DNA of 64,000 nt. Origin: Magnaporthiopsis rhizophila. Its lineage: Eukaryota; Ascomycota; Sordariomycetes; Magnaporthales; Magnaporthaceae. Where the stretch lies: contig PYSS01000043.1 in NCBI GenBank assembly GCA_003049465.1, positions 208,986 to 272,985 of the forward strand, read 5' to 3'. The position numbers were made by a program, and so were the translations under genes. The notes below the pieces were generated by a model. It was not told the DNA's origin, made no database searches, and was given only the letters and a program-made list of their open reading frames with translations. Within the stretch, counting starts at the first letter, position 1, and every line of letters starts with the position of its first letter. This document shows positions 1-10,049 of the stretch, piece after piece.

Positions 1-18
1 GAGCTCTGTTATCGCCAA

Positions 19-682
19 TCACTTCCACACACTGGCACTATCTATCCCTGCCTCTTTGCCGGCCTGGTAGGTCGCGCTCAAAGAGCTATAAAGTCCCTTT
101 ACTCGTTCGATGCGCTCTTTCCAGCCCCTTCTCTCATCCTCTCCTTCAATCTCCGAAACAAGATCCGACAGACTTCTACCCCTGAAAAACCTGTTCGTCC
201 TGTTGTAGAGCGGACGGGCAGCCAGCGTCTCGGGCGTGTCCATAGGCGCAGGGACCCTGAAGACCTCCTGCAGGATGTCGATGTCGTAGGGGATCCCAAA
301 CAGATCGCGGCTGTCCTCGTACGTAAAAAGATAGTAGAACTCGTTGAAGCCGCTCCAGGCGATGCCGCTCAGGCAGAGCGAGCACGGCTCGTGGGTGGCG
401 AAGAAGACGCAGTCGGCCGTCGCTGGTCTTGTCTCTGGCGGCTGCGAGGCGAAGAACTGCTGGATGCAATTGATCTCGCCGTGCAGCAGGGGCGACATGC
501 GCTCGTCGTTGGTGGCCACCGTCAGGGGCGAGAGGCCGTCGCGCGACAGCACCGCCGCCCCGAACAGCTTGCTGCCCGAGGAGACGCCGACGCGCGTGAG
601 GGACGATCTTCCGCTCGGTGACGTCGAGCATGGCCGAGAGCAGGGCTGCCGGGGAGTTTGGGTTCGAGGCGGCGGATGCCAT
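19..682 (-). CDS. CMP/dCMP-type deaminase family protein, apparent frameshift
   Basis: Zinc-dependent deaminase of the cytidine/deoxycytidylate superfamily; the substrate cannot be told. The downstream part (19-552 and the bases just upstream) carries the zinc signature: an H-x-E in HGEIN and a PCSLC (P-C-x2-C) motif about 30 residues later. From the ATG at 680-682 the first frame reads MASAASN...TERKIV. The matching continuation, LTRVGVSSGSKLFGAAVLSRDG, lies in another frame and starts almost immediately, near 601-606. There is no room for an intron, so the reading frame is broken by a net +1 or -2 bases. With two bases restored the protein would be about 221 residues. Either the gene is inactivated or the assembly has a small error. 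The family match to fungal homologues is from memory; the frame break is seen directly. It is divergent from the methyltransferase gene at 1241. Confidence 0.8.
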
Positions 683-1240
683 GGTAAATCGTCCAGACAA
701 GCGCTCTGTCGCTGACTGGCTGCGGGTAAGGTTCGTGCAAAGATGGGGGTAGATTATCACAAGCAGTAGAGTTTCTTTGAACTGAGAGCGCCGGATTGAA
801 AACTCCCTGTTCAAGTATACTTGTGATACAGCAATGGCTACGAGTGGTTTCGTAAAGTGTCGTCATCCCACATCGCGAATCCCACATCTCCAAGGGAGTA
901 GGGGGGGGGGGTTTTGCTGGCCCGAGATGATGTCGGCATCAGCCGAGGGACTCGCCTACATGGTCAGGTCCGGCGACCTCCCATTGCAGTAGCACCCTTT
1001 AACTCCCGGAATTGATAGATTATCAGCCGGATACAACAGTAGGGGAGGTGTTGCAGACGAACGTGTAACCCTAACCCTTCGCATCGTTTATATCGGAAAG
1101 GAAAAAACAACTTGGATCCATGAGTGCTACTTTTTATCTACCAGGAAACCTCCATACACGACGGCAGCCCAAGAGCCCCCAAAAAGCAACAGTCTTTCGG
1201 GAAAAAACAGCTCCAGAAACGAAGCTCGAGGCTGCCAGCA
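683..1240. promoter_or_regulatory. Divergent intergenic region, deaminase/methyltransferase
   Basis: 558 bases separate the two start codons, so both promoters must lie here. It contains an 11-G run at 901-911 and, at 1067-1079, two telomere-type units (AACCCTAACCCTT) about 160 bases before the methyltransferase ATG. AACCCTAA boxes occur in promoters of many fungal translation-related genes; a role here is inference. No gene is seen. Confidence 0.5.
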
Positions 1241-2566
1241 ATGCACTACATCCGGATCCTCAGACCGCCATCATTCGCCAGCAGCAGGGCACGCGGCGGC
1301 GCGCAACTCGAGCTGCTGCTCACAATCACCACAGACCTCGGGGAGTCGTTCCTATGCCCTTGTGAGCCGGTAATTCTAGAGGTCGTCCTCTATCTGCACG
1401 GCTCGGCGGATACGGCGGATGGCGGCATCAAGCTCCCCGTCGCCGAAGGAGAAAAGGCGCTGCTGCGCTGGACGGCCGGCAGTCGGGTCCTGAAGACCAA
1501 GGTCAGGCTGCCTCCACAAGTCAGAAGTGCCTCACAGCTGAGCCAGGCGATTGTCCGCGTGCGGCCCCTGAATATGGACTTTTCAGCCGCCGGCATGGCA
1601 AACATCCTATGTTCTTCCCGGGGGCTGATCCTGCCGCTGTATGTGGCGTTACGCTTGAACCAACCCGAGGAGACCGTGGCCCTGCGCAGGCTGAGGATGC
1701 CGGGGGAGTCCGCAGAGGCGTCGCCACTGTACGTCGAGATCGAGGAGGAGCTGGGCGAGAGCATTGCTCGGCATGTCTGGGACGCGGGCGTCTACGTGTC
1801 GGCCTTGCTGGCCAAGATATGCTGCTGCAGGCCCCTTCCCAGTGACGGCAAGAGCCACATGCCAGCCCTGGAGGGAATCCTGGCCAACAGGGAAAAGCTG
1901 GACGTGCTGGAGATAGGCAGCGGCGTCGGCATACTAGGTCTCGGGCTCGCGACAGCCATCCTGGGGGGCAGCACACAGAGGCGGCCAGTTTCGATCCTGA
2001 TGACGGATCTCCCCGAGGCACTGGACAGGGCGGTTGCCAACATATCGCGTTACGACGCAACAACGGCAACCCGAAGGCAGCGGCAGCAACGTTTAGCCGA
2101 AGAGGAGGCGGCGGCTACGGCGGCGGTGGCGGAAGAGGAAGGCGGTGGCGGCGGCATCGATATATTACAGGCCGCCCCGGCCTTGGACTACGAGAACCTC
2201 GACTGGGAGGACGGACGCAAGGGTTTGTTCGCGCCCAAGATCCTCGCGCGAGCCTGGGATCTCGTCATGCTCAGCGACTGCACGTACAACGTCGACATGC
2301 TCCCGGCGCTGGTCGAGACGCTCACCAAGATCCACTCGGCCGCTTCTTCGCCGGAGCACAAGCACGAGGCAGCTTGCAGCAGCCATCACCATGACCCCCG
2401 GGTCCTGCTTGCCACGAAGCCGCGGCACGATTCGGAGAAGGCCCTGTTCGACCTGATGGCCGGGGCGGGCTGGGAGATCGAGGAACATGCCAGCTTCGAG
2501 CTGCATGTTTTCGATGCCGCATCGCAGGCTATTGAAGTCTATCTCTTCAGGAGACCAAGAACATGA
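1241..2566 (+). CDS. METTL21/Methyltransf_16-type SAM-dependent methyltransferase
   Basis: Probable protein-lysine methyltransferase of the METTL21-like group, single exon, 441 residues. The SAM-binding motif I is VLEIGSGVGILGLGLA, followed by an acidic post-I segment (ILMTDLPEAL), a D/N-rich motif around LDYENLDWEDG, and the motif 'LVMLSDCTYN' that this family carries where DNA/RNA methyltransferases have NPPY. The end has the usual beta-strand pattern up to IEVYLFRRPR. I start at the ATG at 1241 (MHYIRILRPP), because homologues begin with this kind of segment. An in-frame ATG at 1124 would add a 39-residue Lys/Gln-rich extension that looks like leader. A low-complexity insert of Gln, Glu and Gly sits between motif I and the DCTYN motif. 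The substrate is unknown; elongation factors and chaperones are typical for the family. Confidence 0.85.
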   Translation: MHYIRILRPPSFASSRARGGAQLELLLTITTDLGESFLCPCEPVILEVVLYLHGSADTADGGIKLPVAEGEKALLRWTAGSRVLKTKVRLPPQVRSASQLSQAIVRVRPLNMDFSAAGMANILCSSRGLILPLYVALRLNQPEETVALRRLRMPGESAEASPLYVEIEEELGESIARHVWDAGVYVSALLAKICCCRPLPSDGKSHMPALEGILANREKLDVLEIGSGVGILGLGLATAILGGSTQRRPVSILMTDLPEALDRAVANISRYDATTATRRQRQQRLAEEEAAATAAVAEEEGGGGGIDILQAAPALDYENLDWEDGRKGLFAPKILARAWDLVMLSDCTYNVDMLPALVETLTKIHSAASSPEHKHEAACSSHHHDPRVLLATKPRHDSEKALFDLMAGAGWEIEEHASFELHVFDAASQAIEVYLFRRPRT

Positions 2567-2808
2567 GCTATCACCTGCGCTAGGTCTACAACTCTGGCCT
2601 CCCTCCCTGGTTTTCCTGACGTGTGCCTGTCTCCCTTGCCCTTTTCTGGGCATGGGGTGAACATATCATCTCGTTTCCTGTAGCCGGTCAGCCGGCATCT
2701 AGCATGTATGTACACGTCACGCTCCCCTAGGCGACCGCTCATATGTGTGTGTGTACGTGAGGCGTGTTGACGCGCATGCATGATTGAGCAGGCCATATCC
2801 TGAGACCC

Positions 2809-2828
2809 GGCCGGCCGGCCGGCCGGTC
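2809..2828. repeat. (GGCC)n palindromic tract
   Basis: About five units of CCGG/GGCC in a row form a self-complementary GC stretch just 3' of the methyltransferase gene. It could form a hairpin. Nothing ties it to a function. Confidence 0.8.
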
Positions 2829-5800
2829 TTGCTTGATATCGGGCGCATTGCGCGCTACGTACATCCATGTACATACATCACCACAACAACAACAAAAAGT
2901 CCGTTTATGTTTTATGCACGACGGTCGTGAAGCGGGTCGGTCGGTCACGCTCAAGAGGGGTAAATCGCCCGACTGCCGACCAGACTGTGAAGTTGCATGG
3001 AGCGACCCTCGGCTCCCAAAAAGAACGGAGTCATGGGCCGCATCCAGAACCCGACGTGGAGCGAACAGACGACGGCGGGCAGGTGGGCACTAGCGATCAG
3101 CTGGTGGTGGTGGAGTCCCTCCCAAGAACAGAGCCCTCCTCGGCGTCGCCTTCCCCAGTGCCCTGTGTATGGACGGCCCGGGCGTCCTGCTATTGCTGTG
3201 CTGGCTATTGCCCCGTTCGTTCCGTCCTCGTGCACCGCTTCTTCAGATGGATATGGAGATGGATGATGGTGGGGATGGGCGTGTGCGTGGAAGACGATGC
3301 ATGTGGTCAATCAAGCCCTTTTGCTCCTTATGCGTTGCCTGATGCCGATTTCCTGCTTTTACGCTGAGGATACCCCCTTTTTTGCTCATCTAACCAGTCA
3401 TTGTTTTCCCCATTGGAGCACACTGTCGTCATTTCCTGTAGCTGGCAGATCAGCATACAATTTTTTTTTTCGTTTTGTTTGTATCTTTCATACGTATTGC
3501 TAGTTCGCTAATTGGCCCCAAGGCCAGTCCGTCTCATCCATCATGCAACAGAGCCATGCCACGGCTTACCCGCAAAAGCGCTGCCTGGATAAGGAAGGTA
3601 TGCAAGCACAGCTCCTGACGTCGGTCTATTACAACAAGTCCGAGCTGCCTGGTTTTCTCGTCGGGCTGCGCCGAAGGAAGCACCGCCCAAGCTGCAGAGC
3701 ATTAGCGTCCTTATTTTTTTTTCTTTTTGTTTTTCTTCTGTTCGGCACCTAACCTGGTTCGGGCACGCTACCTTCTGTCATTGCAAAGCCGGCCAGCGCG
3801 CCGAGTGCTCGTCAAGACCCCTCCTACCGTACCATATGATTATTGGCTTAATGGTAGCGAGTATGGTCCGTGGTGGATCTCAAACTCGATCACCCCGCCT
3901 CCTGCTACGCACCCCTCTGCACTGTGTTCTTTCACCCACCTGACAGCGGACTCTGGAGCCACCATCGGCGGTCGTTTGTTTTTGCTAGGTAGAAGCCCGC
4001 CTGGATCGGCGAGGACTGGGCGGTTCCCGTCAAGTCTGTGTGCCCTGGCCTATCCGTGTTTAGCAGTGTGGGCTAACCGCCGGGGGTTCCAACGCTTCCC
4101 CTGCTAGCAGGCCCCATCTCCAAGCACGCACGCACCTCGGACCAAGCGCCACCAGCAAACTCACAACTCGTTCCGGCGGTGAGTTGACTTGCTAGCGGCA
4201 GTAGAGTTTGCTGACCGAGTCTGCGGCTATCAGGGCATGGCGGCCGACCGCAAGGGCAAATCCCCATGCCCTTCAAATCTATTGGGTCTGACCGCGGGGT
4301 TCGAGTCGACGGTGTGCAGACAGGCAGATCCGCGGCCACCGCCCGCAGTGCCCCTCTCCCCAAACCCTAGCCCTAGCATAGCATGAATGGGGCGGAGGGG
4401 TAGATCTCTCGAATCCACCTAGTCAGTGCTTGCCATCTCCCGAGGGTGCCGAAGGCCAGATGGTCGGCCCGGTGGAGAGTTTGGTGAGGGGCAGGCAGGT
4501 GGCTCGAAAAAGAGACGTCAGCTATTTGCCTAGGGTACCGACTATAGTGTGCGCATCCACCATCACCCAAAAACTCGCGGTTATGCCTTCCCATAGTCAA
4601 GGCACCGTACATATGCAGGTGGAGGAGGAGGGGAGTGCAAGACAACGAGATCCACGGTACTTCGGCCCCAACGGCAGCGATACCTGCCTCCTCCTAGAGG
4701 AGACAACTCTGCAGCTGGGTGGGGGTGGGGGTGAGTGAAGTACCTACTGTAGGGTGTGTGAAATTTAGGCGGGACGATGTGCGTGTCCTTTTCCTTCTTT
4801 TTTCCTTGGGCGCTGAACCGCATGCACATCGCCTCGCTCTCGCGCCTCTTTTTCCAAGGGGTGTGTGTCGCACTGCACCGGATGAGAGGTGAGAACAGCC
4901 ACCCCGTCATCCCAAAATAGGCCGCTCTCTTCCACGGCACCCCCTTCTAGAATAGAACGAGCGACGCAACTGAGCGGGAACATGAACCTCGCTGTGCGCT
5001 GCGCAAAGGCGGGGTTTCTGCCAGTTCTGGTGGGCAGACACTGCAGAGGTACATGGACTGAGCCACTCATCGCCCTGGTTTATGTACGAGGAGAATTTTT
5101 CACTGCATTTTTTTTTCCTTTCGCCTTGCTTTTGTGCAGACCGCATCGTGAGAGAAAGACGACAAAAAAAGCGGGCAGACAGACGACTTAGGAAGACGGT
5201 GAGCGCCCCTGGTCGCCCTGTTTTATTTTTTTCTTCTCTGTACGTAACCGCCCAGCACATCTGCCGCCCGTTGCCCAACATCATCATGTGGCCATGTTTT
5301 TCGACTCACGGGCGGCTGCCCCGATATTGCGTCACTTTGTGGGAAGCGACAGCAAAAAGATGTTCTGAAAGCATGGAATCCATGACCAGCCCCAGCCTCC
5401 CCACTTTGCGGTTCGGGACGGGTGAGTGGTGGTGCACGGCCACTGTTGTGGTTTGTGCTCGCCAAGTTGTTCACAAAAAACGGGCTGGTGATGAGATTGG
5501 GGAACGCATTGGCCCCTGCGACGTGATTGGTGGGGTGGACTTGTTACCCCCAGCATCTAAGCGCCGTCGGTTGAAATAGTGTGCGTGTTGTGCGCCAGCC
5601 TGGTGGTGGTGTGGAAGCAAGCAGGTGGTCTCAAGACCTACCCTACCCTACCAAGATACATGTAGCCAGATACATACAGCCGGTTGGGGTAGCACGGCAT
5701 GCCCGGGAAGAGAGAGAGAGGTTGGATAGCACATAATAACGTGCGATTCTAGCGGCTGCGCAGCTGCGGCGTCTGACGCCGTGTGGCCTATGTAAGACGC

Positions 5801-7095
5801 AGGTCAACCAAGACCGGGCCCGACCGTGCCACATGGTAATCTTCTTCCAGGGGTTCGTCAAGGATTGGTGGAAGGTGAAATGGCATTCATCACCGACATA
5901 TTCCCCGACCGACCCAGGGCCCCAAAGGTCAGCATGGCGCCATACGAGCGAGCTGGCGGGCGAAATTGAGCATGGGCGGCGCGGAGCCCACACACAGACG
6001 GGCGCACTGGGCTGCCATTTAGCCTATGAGGGGCGAGGAAGTCCAGGGAGGAAGGTCGGTATTTTGCGAGATATTGGCAACCACCACACCCATCAAGTCA
6101 GTCATCCGCCAACCCCTGGTCCGGTCCCTCGCACCGACGTTCCAGCCATTCCTGAAGACAAAAGAAACGATGATGGAGGGCGGCAAGGGTGTGATGGAAG
6201 CACGGCGTTTACCGTCCATTCCTCTCGTAAGCGTCGGTGCCAACCATAAGCACAATCACATACTACCACTACCACCCACCTCGAGGCCATTCAGGATCAC
6301 AATGGATCACGAATGCAGTTAGTCCCGTGGATTTGGGAGGGTGGGGAACGATATCTTTGGAAAACTGTTGGAGTTTTGTGTTGGATCGTGCGAATTTGTG
6401 AGGTTGAACGCACCCATGCATTCACGCTCACACACAGCCAGCCTTGCTGGTTAGGAATGTGCCCCGAGTGGGCAAAAATGGGGGAGGCAGGGAACAGCGT
6501 TTGTTGGTAGCCTGTGTTGACGCGCACCTGCGCCGTGCGCAGGCGCAACTTTGCGGAAAGCGGGAAAGCTGAAAGCAGCATCCCCCGCTTTCGCCCCTCC
6601 ATTGGGACCCAATCTAGTGCCCAGGCGGCTTTGAAGGCGGCAGGCAAAAGCACAGAGTCGGCATCACTGCGCGGGGCTGGGCCTCCGACTGGTCGAGCCC
6701 AGCGGAGCGCGGTGCATTTCCTGCAAGTGCCGGGCGAATGGGGAAAGAGGGCATCCATCGTTAGAGCCGCCGAACTTGCACAGGGCACTGGGCGGAAGAA
6801 GCTTCCTTGCTGCCGCGCCGCCCGCGCAGCCTTGCCCTGCGCCTGCACCTGCACGTTTGTGCGCTGTTGCGCGTGTGCGCGACTGCCGGCGCAAGGGCGG
6901 ACCATACAGCGCGAGCCTCGTAGACGCACAGGAACGAGTGCGTGCGGTTCGTCACATCTCATCACACCTTTTTTTTGTGTGCGCACTGGAACATGGTCCG
7001 TTGTCGCCCGTCCGAGGTGCCTCCGCGGGCGAGCATGTTCGTGCTCGTGGTGATACCTATGACGAACTGGGGGCTTTTTTTTCTTTACGCAAATG

Positions 7096-7112
7096 TTTTT
7101 TTTTTTTTTTTT
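7096..7112. repeat. Poly(T) run, 17 nt
   Basis: Uninterrupted T run followed by CTTTATAAATGAG and, about 25 bases further on, an A-rich run. It lies in the desert 3' of the methyltransferase gene. Confidence 0.8.
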
Positions 7113-8160
7113 CTTTATAAATGAGAGGACCAAAACAAAAAAAAAAAAAGCACACCCTGCTGCCAATCGCCGTGACAAGCCATGCTGTGCCAGCTTCACG
7201 CCGCCCGCTGACGACACAAACGGGATGAGGCAGCTCCGGGGGCCCAGTCTGGCTGGGCCTGCTCTCGCCCGGCCAGAGTGATCCCCGGCCGGTGGACGAG
7301 GCTGGAGGTTACACGACGAGGATCCATGCGACATTGCGGCTACCCGTCCAAGCCGTGGAGGAAGAAGAAACACTACCTTGCGTGGAAACCTTTTTCCTGT
7401 CGCATCTCTCCCTCACCCCTGCCCAGAAACCAACGCCACTTTGGAGGATGGAGGCGTGTGAGAAACAAACCAGATGTAACTTTTTGTCACTCTGAAGCAA
7501 ATGGTACTTTCGCAGACCTCCTCCCTTCTGATCGTAAGGTTCTGAGACAAAGAGGCGCCAGGTCCGTGTCCCGCCGCTCCAGGGACCAGGGCTCGTTGTG
7601 TGCCCTGGGCTACTATTTAGTACCTAGGCCCAGGCGGCTGAGGAGAGGCGCAACGCCGGCCATAGCATAGGCGGCGTGTGGTACTTTTTTTTTTTTTTGT
7701 TTATGTTGGGTAGGAACGCTAGAAAACATGCACTAGCGTGAAAGTCGGCCTGTCTTGCCGCGACTCGGGCTGAGAAATGAGTCTGAGATCCCGGCACGAT
7801 CGTGGGAAGTGGGTGCGAGAGGGAGAAGTCAAGAAAAATACACACAGGGAGACAAAAAAAAACAAAAAAAACAGAGGCCAGATCGACGAAGCAAGCAAAG
7901 ACTCGAGCGAGGAGGTAGCAGCCGCGACAACATTAACGCGCAAGGAGGACGCATGTCCCACCATCGTTTTTTATCTTCTGCTATTTCCTCTTGAGAGCAA
8001 CTGGGAGCGAACTCTCGTGGTCCGCTTCACGGGTCTCTGACCGCCCGCCGTTGCGGCGGACTCCCCTTGGCCCTCGCAGTAGGGTAAACTGCACTGCGCC
8101 ACCACACTTATGCACCAACTAGCCCCCGGCACACCGGCGAGCCAAGAAGCCACAGAATTG

Positions 8161-8201
<41 letters not shown>
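8161..8201. repeat. Poly(A) run, 41 nt
   Basis: Forty-one uninterrupted A residues in GC-rich DNA. A retroposed 3' end would explain it, but no flanking target-site duplication or upstream coding remnant is visible, so replication slippage is equally possible. Confidence 0.9.
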
Positions 8202-8203
<2 letters not shown>

Positions 8204-8292
8204 CTCAGGACTAGAGATGGGATTCTAAAACAGCCAGTCGTTGGGGAGGCGGTAGGGTTCAACGCTGCGCACGCACACCTGCATGCGGATAT

Positions 8293-8341
8293 CCCGTCCG
8301 TCCATCCGTCCGTCCGTTCGTCCCGTTTTTTTTTTTTTTTT
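8293..8341. repeat. (CCGT)n microsatellite followed by poly(T)
   Basis: Imperfect CCGT/CCAT tetranucleotide units run directly into a 16-T run at 8326-8341. A second CCGT block lies at about 8420-8437 and a second poly(T) run at 8493-8510, so the composite structure occurs twice within 220 bases. Confidence 0.8.
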
Positions 8342-8492
8342 CCTCCTCCTCCCTGCTTGGTGCCATCCGTTTTGGAGTTCTGCAGTGCAGCAAAAAGGCA
8401 TGGATAGCCGGCAAGGGATCGTCCGTCCGTCCGTCCGCACGCACAAAGGAAAAGGAGATTGGATGAGTGTGTGTCCGTGGAATCATCTTTGC

Positions 8493-8510
8493 TTTTTTTT
8501 TTTTTTTTTT
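8493..8510. repeat. Poly(T) run, 18 nt
   Basis: Second poly(T) run of the repeat cluster at 8.16-8.51 kb, preceded by a short CCGT block about 60 bases upstream. Confidence 0.8.
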
Positions 8511-10049
8511 GTGGCTGCACCGCACGGCACAACAGGCCAGGGTGGAAAGAAAAAAAAATTCTTCGCTATGAAATGGGGTTCTAAAGATAACCCCGTTCAT
8601 GTAACACCCCTGGCTGCGGTCAGCGCCCACTACTACCAAGGTACACAAGGGAGATGCTGGTTCATTATTGTTGGTAATATTATTAATATTAATATTATTT
8701 TATTTTCTTTTTTATGAATCCATCCGGCGTCCACTCACTCACTCACCCGTTGGGAGCAAAAAGACAGGGGAGGGGGATTGGATGACACAAGTCGCGCACA
8801 TGCGGATTTGATGACACGAAATTCGAGAATGTGCGATTCCCACCGGTAGGGTTTTCTTTGCGCCATGGATCTATCTTACCTAGGCCAAGAATGGTCCAAT
8901 CGCCGCGGCTGGGAATGTTCATTTCGCGTCCCGCGGCGCGTCACTTGCTGTGCAAAAATTTTCACCCGTCATTTTTGTCGCACTTGTTCATTTGTTATTG
9001 CCATCTGGTGTTTTACCAAACCCTACCTACAAGGCACAAATCCAAACAGCCAAAAGATTCTCGATCAGGAAGCATTCCTTTGAGTAGCAAAGTGTTTTTT
9101 TGTAAAGTGGTCTCGCGAAAGATTAGAATTTTCTATCGATTCAGAAAGGGGAGGGGTATATCCATCAATGACAACCTCGGAGGTGAAATGAAAACGGACT
9201 CGCTAAGACGATGGAGTCGAACAGTGTGAAGCAACCCCCCCAGTCCACCAGCGACGTTCGAAAGAAAAGACAGCAACAAAACAAACGCAAAAAACGCCCT
9301 GCGTCGAACCAAAACATTAGTACTTAACATACATGTGATCCAAAAACAAAACAGAGTATATCCCAGGTAGCTTTTTTTCCCCACCCCGATGCCAAAACAC
9401 ATGCTTTTTTGTGGACTTAAGAAACCTCACGTGCGCGACCGCCTCTATGACGGGTTCGCGCAGTACACTCGTTCTGATCTGTTGGTACTGGTGGGAAGAC
9501 CACCGGCAGGCCACACCGTGAGGTGGGCTGCCAAACATGCGTGAAAGCAGACTGTGTGAGCGAACGCACAAAAAACAAACAAACAACAAAACCAGAAAGA
9601 GAAATAGGAAAGGTATATCTCTATAAGGCTCGTGACAGTAAAGGGAAAAAAAAAAACATTTCGAATTGCTGACGGCAGGCGACGCCGTGTGATGCGGGAA
9701 TGGTCCAAACATCCACGCCGGAGTCATCGTAAAGGAAAGAAAGATAGAAAAACAAGAGCCTGGAGCTCTCCCGGGATCCAAGAATGAGATCCGAGAAAAT
9801 GGGTATCATGCGCCTGGGAAAATCCAGAAATCCAGGAATAGCTCGACCAAATCGTACACGTGTAGCTCCTCCAGGATGTGGGCGCCCTTGTTGTATATGT
9901 GGGCGGTAGGTGTGATAGTAGTAATTTGTGTGGCTCAGGCAGTTAAGATGCCTGGCGGAGATGGGGGATTGGCCTCTTTGGGGGTCCTTCAGTATCCGGG
10001 CCGAGAGTGGGAGGCGGCCTAAAAAGACAATGGAGTAAAACCGAGGCAA

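Larger units (their letters stand above)
2567..10049. other. 7.5-kb non-coding desert between convergent genes
   Basis: No credible gene is seen. Open frames of up to 358 codons exist (for example 6297-7373, minus), but they have no recognisable domain, run through homopolymers (poly-Phe, poly-Lys) and overlap equally long frames on the other strand. The region holds simple repeats: a GGCC run near 2810, a GA run near 5710, poly(T) at 7096-7112 and 7685-7698, poly(A) at 8161-8201, CCGT repeats near 8295 and 8420, poly(T) at 8326-8341 and 8493-8510, and an AT-rich palindromic stretch near 8670-8700. No long terminal repeats or transposase fragments were recognised. Confidence 0.6.

Noticed and set aside
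1067..1079. Telomere end or internal telomere array
   Set aside because: Only two repeat units and ordinary genes on both sides.
6297..7373. 358-codon open frame on the minus strand
   Set aside because: It runs through poly(T)/poly(A) stretches giving Phe and Lys runs, has no domain and overlaps long frames on the other strand.
8161..8201. Poly(A) runs as ends of retroposed genes
   Set aside because: No source-like sequence or target-site duplication seen next to any run, so not called as mobile elements.
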